Shown here piece after piece: positions 6,310-10,486 of a stretch of DNA of 10,486 nt. The position numbers were made by a program, and so were the translations under genes. Numbering within the stretch: the stretch's first letter is position 1; every line of letters starts with the position of its first letter. The stretch is taken from positions 1-10,486 of the forward strand of contig CABULX010000079.1 of the NCBI GenBank assembly GCA_902492545.1. The letters run 5' to 3'. The notes beneath the pieces are model-generated. The model saw only the letters and a program-made list of their open reading frames with translations, had not been told where the DNA came from and did not search any database. This DNA is from an uncultured Collinsella sp. GTDB lineage: Bacteria > Actinomycetota > Coriobacteriia > Coriobacteriales > Coriobacteriaceae.

Positions 6310-6353
6310 ATTGCTGAAGATATGAGGCCGCGAATCAGTTGCTCGGCCTGAGC

Positions 6354-7049
6354 CTATGCCTGCTGCCAGGTGTCGACAAGCTCCTTGGCCGCGGCGTAGG
6401 GGTCATCGGCGCTGCAGACGGCGCTCACCACAAAGAAGCCGTTGACGCCGGTGGCCTTGAGCTGCGGCAAGTCGGCTGTCTTGACGCCACCGCCCACCAC
6501 GATGGGCACGGGGCTTGCCGCGTGGAGGGCGGCCAGGTCCTCAAAGCTCTTGGTGATGATAGAGCCGTCGGCCGCGCGTCCGCAATCGCGCTTGGTCTTG
6601 GTCTCGTGGAGCGGGCCGATGCCCAGGTAGTCGACCAGGCTCATGTCGGCGGTCTTGACGTACTCGAGCATCTCCTCGCAGCGTGCCGAAAGGCCCACGA
6701 TGGCATCGGGGCCCAGAAGTTTGCGGCAGACCTCGACGGGAATATCGCTCTGACCCACGTGCACGCCGTCGACGGCGATGCCCTGCTCGCGCGCGGCAAG
6801 CACGCAGTCCAGACGGTCGTCGATCAGCAGGGCGACCTGACCGGTCTTGCCGGCCTGTGCGATTGCCTGTGCGGCATCGCCGGTCAGCGCAATGATCTCG
6901 CGGGCGCTTGCCATCTTGGAGCGCACCTGAATGCAGGTAAAGCCGGCGTCGAGTGCCTGGGCCACCACATCGCCCACGGGGCGTCCGAGCGTGTTTTCGG
7001 GGCCGAGTACCAGATAGGCCGAGATATCAAGGTTGTCGCGGATGCTCAT
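6354..7049 (-). CDS. thiE: Thiamine phosphate synthase ThiE
   Basis: The 231-residue TIM-barrel enzyme joins HMP-pyrophosphate and hydroxyethylthiazole phosphate to give thiamine phosphate. Conserved blocks appear in order: IQVRSK (40-45), LLIDDRLDCVLA (74-85, Mg-binding Asp), DGVHVGQSDIP (94-104), VGLSA (118-122), DYLGIGPLHETKTK (140-153, pyrophosphate loop), PIVVGGGV (182-189) and FFVVSAVCSADDP (205-217). Length is normal to slightly long for the family (210-225). The ATG at 7049 has AGGAGGA about 7 nt upstream and overlaps the stop of the preceding gene by four bases (ATGA), which predicts translational coupling. It is the last gene of the riboswitch-controlled operon. Confidence 0.95.
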   Translation of the reverse strand: MSIRDNLDISAYLVLGPENTLGRPVGDVVAQALDAGFTCIQVRSKMASAREIIALTGDAAQAIAQAGKTGQVALLIDDRLDCVLAAREQGIAVDGVHVGQSDIPVEVCRKLLGPDAIVGLSARCEEMLEYVKTADMSLVDYLGIGPLHETKTKRDCGRAADGSIITKSFEDLAALHAASPVPIVVGGGVKTADLPQLKATGVNGFFVVSAVCSADDPYAAAKELVDTWQQA

Positions 7050-7387
7050 CGTGCTTCCTCCTGCTTTTTGATCTGTGCTTCCATGCGCTCGAGCTTGCCG
7101 GTCATGGTGTCGGTAAATCCGGGCCGAATATCGGCTTTGAGCACGACTTCGGTGCGGATGCCCTTGCTCGCCAACACAAAGGTTGCGTCGCGCACGACAT
7201 GCATGACCTCGTCCCAGTCGCCCTCGATCTCGGTGAACATCGAGGTGGTGCGGTTGGGAAGGCCGCTCTCGCGAATGACGCGCACGACCTCGGCGACCTC
7301 GGCGGACAGCTCGTCGCCGGTGCCGCACGGGGCGATGGCGACGGCGACGAGCGTGTTCATGCCGGTATTGGTTGCGGGATCGGACAT
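7046..7387 (-). CDS. Thiamine-binding protein, MTH1187/YkoF-like (COG0011)
   Basis: The 113-residue product reads MNTLVAVAIAPCGTGDELSA from residue 10, then VIRESGLPNRTTSMFTEIEGDWDEVM, a long helix, and a C-terminal strand VVLKADIRPGFTD. This is the small ferredoxin-like fold of the COG0011 family, whose members bind thiamine or its precursors and often sit in TPP-controlled operons. The likely role is intracellular binding or buffering of thiamine or HMP. The ATG at 7387 was preferred over Met10 because GAGGAGG overlaps the thiM stop 7-8 nt upstream, while Met10 has no ribosome site. It starts 3 bp after thiM stops and overlaps thiE by 4 bp. Confidence 0.87.
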   Translation of the reverse strand: MSDPATNTGMNTLVAVAIAPCGTGDELSAEVAEVVRVIRESGLPNRTTSMFTEIEGDWDEVMHVVRDATFVLASKGIRTEVVLKADIRPGFTDTMTGKLERMEAQIKKQEEAR

Positions 7388-7390
7388 GGC

Positions 7391-8230
7391 CTATGCCTCC
7401 TCGAGCTCGAGTCGGTTGTCGGCAATGTCTTGGGCGGTCGCGCGGTAGAGTTCGTCGATAAAGGCGACCTTAAAGCTTGCCGGGGCATCGGCGACAGCGG
7501 CGGCACGCGTGCCGGCAACGTTGTAGACGGCGGTGCCGCAGATGGCTGCCGTAAACGGGTCGGCGGCACAGGCGTACACGGCCAGCACGCCTCCCTGCGA
7601 GCAGCCGCAGCCGGTGATTTTGGACATGAGCGGGCTGCCGCCGTGGGACTTGGCCACGGTTGTGCCGTCGGTTATCAGGTCGACTTCGCCCGAGACCACA
7701 ACGGCGCCGCCGGTGTAGCGGGCGAGCGCCACGGCGGCATCGCGGGCGGCGTCTACCGTGTCGGTGGTATCGACACCGCGTACACGGCTCAGATCAGCTG
7801 CCTCGCCCTCAAGACCCCACAGGCCGGCGAGTGCGATGATCTCGGAGGCGTTGCCGCGCACGATGGCGGGCTTGTACTGCTTGAGCTCGTTTACCAACTG
7901 GGTGCGCAGGCTGCCGATGCCCAAGCCCACTGGATCGAGCACCCAGGGCTTGCCGGCGTCGTGTGCCGCCTTGGCCGCGCGGGGAATTGTCTGCTCGTAG
8001 ATGGGGAAGAGCGTGCCCATATTGAGATAGATGGCGCCGCCGCCGGCAACGAGTGCCTCGCCCTCGTCGGGCAGATAGACCATGGCGGCCGATCCGCCCA
8101 CGGCGAGCTGCGCGTTGGCGACAAAGTCGATCGTCACCGTGTTGGTGATGGAGCCGGCCATCGGATTGGTGGCGCGAATCTCCTCTACGGCCTTGACCAT
8201 ATGTTGCTTAAGCTGTTCCGAATCAATCAC
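7391..8230 (-). CDS. thiM: Hydroxyethylthiazole kinase ThiM
   Basis: The 279-residue ribokinase-like enzyme phosphorylates salvaged 4-methyl-5-(2-hydroxyethyl)thiazole with ATP. Visible features are SITNTVTIDFVANAQLAVGGSAAM (substrate pocket, 27-50), PWVLDPVGLG (95-104), IVRGNASEI (123-131), VVSGEVDLITDG (178-189) and the anion-hole/catalytic segment ITGCGCSQGG (205-214), where Cys210 aligns with the catalytic cysteine of the usual GTGC motif. The start is GTG at 8230: AAGGAGG lies 8 nt upstream, and the ATG between them runs into a stop at once. It is the first gene after the TPP riboswitch and terminator, so it is expected to be off when TPP is plentiful. No thiD follows in this operon, so HMP-PP must come from elsewhere. 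Confidence 0.93.
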   Translation of the reverse strand: MIDSEQLKQHMVKAVEEIRATNPMAGSITNTVTIDFVANAQLAVGGSAAMVYLPDEGEALVAGGGAIYLNMGTLFPIYEQTIPRAAKAAHDAGKPWVLDPVGLGIGSLRTQLVNELKQYKPAIVRGNASEIIALAGLWGLEGEAADLSRVRGVDTTDTVDAARDAAVALARYTGGAVVVSGEVDLITDGTTVAKSHGGSPLMSKITGCGCSQGGVLAVYACAADPFTAAICGTAVYNVAGTRAAAVADAPASFKVAFIDELYRATAQDIADNRLELEEA

Positions 8231-8251
8231 TGCACATGCCTCCTTGGCATA

Positions 8252-8283
8252 GAAAAGGGGCGCTGTGCATAGACAGCGCCCCT
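8252..8283 (-). terminator. Intrinsic terminator of the TPP riboswitch
   Basis: On the minus strand an 11-bp perfect stem (AGGGGCGCTGT / ACAGCGCCCCT) with a 6-nt loop is followed directly by TTTTC. It sits 10 bp beyond the aptamer and just before the thiM ribosome site, the layout of a transcription-terminating riboswitch. The competing antiterminator pairing was not identified with certainty. Confidence 0.88.
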
Positions 8284-8293
8284 GTAAAGGCGG

Positions 8294-8388
8294 CATGCTC
8301 CCTACGCCAGCATTAACTGACAGGTTCAAAGGATTGGGCCCCATGCCCTCTCAGCCTTGTGGTTTGCACCGCCGGCACTCCCGCATCG
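8294..8388 (-). promoter_or_regulatory. TPP riboswitch (THI element) controlling thiM operon
   Basis: Read on the minus strand, the conserved THI-box blocks occur in order: GGGAGTGCC, GGCTGAGAGGG, CCTTTGAACCTG, then CAGTTAATGCTGGCGTAGGGA. A short closing P1 pairs ATGC (8383-8386) with GCAT (8295-8298). The CTGAGA and GTAGGGA/TTGAACCTG segments are the HMP- and pyrophosphate-sensing helices that close around TPP with Mg2+. Downstream genes are a thiazole kinase, a thiamine-binding protein and ThiE, which fits the ligand. A TAGTAT -10-like hexamer lies just upstream (8404-8409). Confidence 0.97.
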
Positions 8389-8413
8389 AATCTGTTGCTC
8401 CCTATACTAGCGC

Positions 8414-8448
8414 ACCTGCCAAAAAGGGACAGGTTTATTTTGGCAGGT
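8414..8448. repeat. 11-bp inverted repeat with GGGACAG in its loop
   Basis: Arms ACCTGCCAAAA (8414-8424) and TTTTGGCAGGT (8438-8448) enclose a 13-nt loop AGGGACAGGTTTA. It occupies the short gap between the divergent thi operon and HAD gene. A -10-like TACAAT (8452-8457, + strand) lies just right of it and TAGTAT (8404-8409, minus strand) just left, so it covers the -35 zone of both possible promoters. The loop shares its GGGACAGG core with the hairpin at 754-792, but the arms differ. Confidence 0.7.
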
Positions 8449-8485
8449 CGTTACAATAGGTAGGACCGATACGAATGGGGGCCTT

Positions 8486-9394
8486 ATGATTAAACTTGTG
8501 CTGACCGATATGGACGATACGCTGATTCCAGCCGGGCATGACGGCGCCAGCGACTACGCCATTGAGGGTATTCATGCCATGCAGGCGGCGGGTCTGCACT
8601 TTGGGCCGGTTTCGGGTCGTCAGCCGTCCGCGATGGGCTGGATGTTCAAAAACCGTTCCGAGTGTTTTTCGACCGGTGCGTTCTGTAACGGCCAGGTGAT
8701 GTTTGTCGACGGCGAAGTAGTCGCTTCGCGCGCAATCGACAACGATGCTCTGATGCGTTTGGCTGACTATCTGGAGCAAGAGACCGACGATACATTTCTA
8801 AAAGTCTACAGCCTGGGCGATGACTTTTGGGGCAACGATGCCTATTGCGTGACGAGCAATCCCGAGCGTGTGCGTCGCGCTATGGAGTCGGGCGGCAATG
8901 CGTGGCTCAAAGGCGAAGAGGCCCCGTGTCGTCCCGTCGTCGATGGCGCGCCGGTGTTTAAGGCGAATATCTGGAGTGCCCGTTCGCGTGAGGAGCTCGC
9001 GGAGCTACGCGAGCGCGTTGCCGTTGAGGTGCCGGAACTCTCGCTTGTGTTTCCCAACAACCGAGTGCGCCTGTTCGACATCCTTCCGGATGGTTGGGAC
9101 AAGGGCTGCGCTGCGCTGGAGCTGGCGCGCGCCTTGAGCCTGACGCCCGACGAGGTGGCCGTATTTGGCGATTCCGATAACGATCTGCCCATGATCGATG
9201 CCGTTCCCAACTCCGTTGCAGTCGCCAATGCCAACGAGGCCGTCACGGCTGCCGCGCGCTGGCATATCGGCGCCGCGGTGGATGATGCGGTCGCCGGAGT
9301 CCTGCATCAGATTGCCGCCTGCGCCGCGACGGGGGAGATGCCGCCGTTTATGCGCCTGCCGGGTACTGCCGACGCGAATCTCACTAACAGCTAA
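8486..9394 (+). CDS. HAD superfamily (Cof/IIB-type) phosphatase
   Basis: The 302-residue product has all four HAD motifs: DMDDTL (8-13, nucleophile Asp8 and acid Asp10), Ser43 in PVSGRQ, Lys206 in GWDKGCAALEL, and GDSDNDLPM (228-236). The IIB cap lies between about 90 and 185. Cof-type enzymes dephosphorylate sugar phosphates or other small phosphometabolites, among them the thiamine intermediate HMP-PP in some members. The divergent thi operon makes that worth noting but does not show it. The ATG at 8486 starts the conserved strand IKLVLTDMDDT and follows a G-rich GGGGGCC ribosome site. The stop codon TAA is embedded in the ribosome site of the LysR gene (TAAGGAGA), so the two are co-transcribed. 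Confidence 0.9.
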   Translation: MIKLVLTDMDDTLIPAGHDGASDYAIEGIHAMQAAGLHFGPVSGRQPSAMGWMFKNRSECFSTGAFCNGQVMFVDGEVVASRAIDNDALMRLADYLEQETDDTFLKVYSLGDDFWGNDAYCVTSNPERVRRAMESGGNAWLKGEEAPCRPVVDGAPVFKANIWSARSREELAELRERVAVEVPELSLVFPNNRVRLFDILPDGWDKGCAALELARALSLTPDEVAVFGDSDNDLPMIDAVPNSVAVANANEAVTAAARWHIGAAVDDAVAGVLHQIAACAATGEMPPFMRLPGTADANLTNS

Positions 9395-9404
9395 GGAGAC
9401 AGCC

Positions 9405-10301
9405 ATGAAGCTCCAGCAGCTCAGATATGTCGTCAAAGTTGCCGAATGCGGCAGCATTACCGAGGCCTCGCGCCGGCTCTTTGTGTCGCAGCCTTCGATT
9501 ACCGCGTCGATCCGCGATCTCGAAAACGAGATGGGTGTGCACATCTTTGAGCGCACCAACAAGGGCGTCATTGTGTCCGAGGAAGGCGAGACCTTCTTGG
9601 GCTATGCGCGCCAGGTACTCGACCAGGCCGACCTGCTCGAGGGCAAGTACAAGGGCGCATCCGAGCAGGTGCCGCACTTTAGTGTGAGCTGCCAGCATTA
9701 TTCCTTTGCCGTCAACGCGTTTGTCGACGTGATCCGCGAGTTCGATGCCGCGCGTTACGACTTCACCCTGCGCGAGGAGCAGACTCACGAGATTATCGAG
9801 GATGTCGCGCATATGAAAAGCGAACTGGGCATCCTGTACTTATCCGAGCATAACCGCGAGGTTATCGAGCGCATGCTCGCCGCCAACGAGCTCGTATTCG
9901 AGGGACTCTTCTGCGCCGCGCCGCATGTCTTTGTATGCGCCGACCATCCACTGGCGGACTGCGTCAGCGTGACGCTCGAGGACTTGGAAGACTACCCGTT
10001 CTTGTCCTATGAGCAGGGCAGTTATAACTCGTTCTACTATTCCGAGGAGCTGACTTCGACGTTCGAGCGTCGCAAAAATATCCGCGTGCGCGACCGTGCG
10101 ACGTTGTTCAATTTGGCCATGGGCCTCAACGGCTACACGGTATGCTCGGGCGTGATCAGCCACGAGCTCAACGGCCCCGGCATTATCTCGATTCCGCTCG
10201 ACGTGGACGAGTACATGGAGATTGGCATCATCACGCGCAAGAACACGACGCTTACGCGCTACGGTCGGGCCTATATCGACGCGATTCGTCAGCATATCTA
10301 G
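9405..10301 (+). CDS. LysR-type transcriptional regulator
   Basis: The 298-residue product has the typical length. The N-terminal winged helix-turn-helix (about 3-60) reads LQQLRYVVKVAECGSITEAS, RRLFVSQPSITASIRDLE, then GVHIFERTNKGVIVSEEG. A linker helix (about 60-88) is followed by a two-lobed periplasmic-binding-like effector domain (about 90-295) with FVCADHPLAD and LEDYPFLSYEQGSYNSF. The ligand is unknown. The ATG at 9405 is 10 bp past the HAD stop and has GGAGA 6 nt upstream. LysR regulators often control adjacent genes; the T-N11-A palindrome at 10349-10369, ahead of the next gene, is the most likely target here. Confidence 0.93.
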   Translation: MKLQQLRYVVKVAECGSITEASRRLFVSQPSITASIRDLENEMGVHIFERTNKGVIVSEEGETFLGYARQVLDQADLLEGKYKGASEQVPHFSVSCQHYSFAVNAFVDVIREFDAARYDFTLREEQTHEIIEDVAHMKSELGILYLSEHNREVIERMLAANELVFEGLFCAAPHVFVCADHPLADCVSVTLEDLEDYPFLSYEQGSYNSFYYSEELTSTFERRKNIRVRDRATLFNLAMGLNGYTVCSGVISHELNGPGIISIPLDVDEYMEIGIITRKNTTLTRYGRAYIDAIRQHI

Positions 10302-10348
10302 GCTGCTGTGCTCCGCACGGTTCAAGTCTCTTTATGACAGTCCAGACT

Positions 10349-10369
10349 GATATAGGAAACATCTATATC
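10349..10369. promoter_or_regulatory. LysR-box-like palindrome
   Basis: GATATAG and CTATATC (7-bp perfect arms) flank GAAACAT, and the centre TAGGAAACATCTA meets the T-N11-A rule of LysR binding sites. It lies 48 bp after the LysR gene and 88 bp before the next start codon, about 20 bp upstream of the proposed -35. An activator site upstream of that promoter is the natural reading, but it is only inferred. Confidence 0.5.
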
Positions 10370-10389
10370 AAACTGTTATAAACGTATAT

Positions 10390-10418
10390 TTTACGATGGT
10401 CATATGAGCGCTCATACT
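10390..10418 (+). promoter_or_regulatory. Putative promoter with palindromic operator in its spacer
   Basis: TTTACG (10390-10395) and CATACT (10413-10418) are separated by 17 bp, each matching four of six consensus bases. Between them, and over the start of the -10, lies the perfect 14-bp palindrome TATGAGCGCTCATA (10403-10416), well placed for a repressor. Transcription would start near 10425 and lead into the gene at 10457. Confidence 0.4.
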
Positions 10419-10456
10419 CTGTCCCGGTAAAGCAACCAATGCAAAGGGAGATATCT

Positions 10457-10486
10457 ATGAGCACTTCGATTCAACCGAACGCGCCG
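10457..10486 (+). CDS. Start of an unidentified gene, partial
   Basis: Only the first ten codons (MSTSIQPNAP) are inside the window. The start is well supported: AAGGGAG lies 6 nt upstream of the ATG, the frame stays open to the edge, and it follows a promoter-like region with palindromes. The residues are too few to name a family. Its position beside a LysR gene suggests it may be the regulator's target. Confidence 0.6.
   Translation, partial: MSTSIQPNAP

Noticed and set aside
5160..6311. Long minus-strand open frame through the patatin-like gene and the hairpin array, with repeated peptide pieces
   Set aside because: The repeated peptides simply reflect the 62-bp DNA repeats; the rest is antisense to a well-supported gene, with no ribosome site.
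6339..8272. Two long plus-strand open frames antisense to thiE, the thiamine-binding gene and thiM
   Set aside because: All three thi genes are unmistakable on the minus strand; the antisense products are low-complexity Gly/His/Val-rich shadows.

Overview
The window is GC-rich, densely coding bacterial DNA. Gene content and protein style suggest an anaerobic, gut-type actinobacterium of the Coriobacteriia, most likely Collinsella or a close relative. That assignment is inferred from the look of the proteins and of the short GGGACAG / GGTGCCTG palindromes; no database was searched.

Layout. (1) 1-101 is the C-terminus of UvrA on the + strand. (2) 131-4635 is a run of five minus-strand genes, read right to left: a GGDEF-PAS-GGDEF-like signalling protein, an Fe-S flavoprotein, an ArsC/Spx-fold protein whose usual catalytic cysteine is serine, a CobW/G3E metallochaperone GTPase, and the tRNA methyltransferase TrmL. 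(3) 4671-5186 holds a palindrome over the presumed promoter of the GGDEF gene and a frameshifted remnant of an EAL-domain phosphodiesterase. (4) 5187-6056 is a plus-strand patatin-like lipid hydrolase. (5) 6057-6353 lies between convergent genes and carries four tandem 46-nt hairpins with a period near 62 bp. This is the most unusual non-coding structure in the window. (6) 6354-8388 is a minus-strand thiamine unit: TPP riboswitch, intrinsic terminator, thiM, a thiamine-binding protein gene and thiE. (7) 8486-10301 is a plus-strand pair, a HAD-IIB phosphatase and a LysR-type regulator. (8) 10302-10456 is a palindrome-rich control region ahead of a gene that starts at 10457 and leaves the window.

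How the genes work together. The thi operon makes a clear module: the riboswitch senses TPP, ThiM phosphorylates salvaged hydroxyethylthiazole, ThiE joins it to HMP-PP, and the small thiamine-binding protein is translationally coupled to thiE. The flavoprotein and ArsC-like genes, 17 bp apart, look like a redox pair. The GGDEF gene and the EAL remnant are the make and break sides of cyclic-di-GMP signalling, with the break side in decay.

Scattered through the gaps are short inverted repeats built from GGGACAG and GGTGCCTG half-sites in different combinations. They resemble dispersed REP-like elements. One can serve as a terminator, one encodes the last residues of the GGDEF protein, and one sits between the divergent thi and HAD transcripts. 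I found no tRNA, rRNA, transposase gene or CRISPR array. The best candidates for something undescribed are the tandem hairpin array and the modular half-site repeats, not a new protein system.
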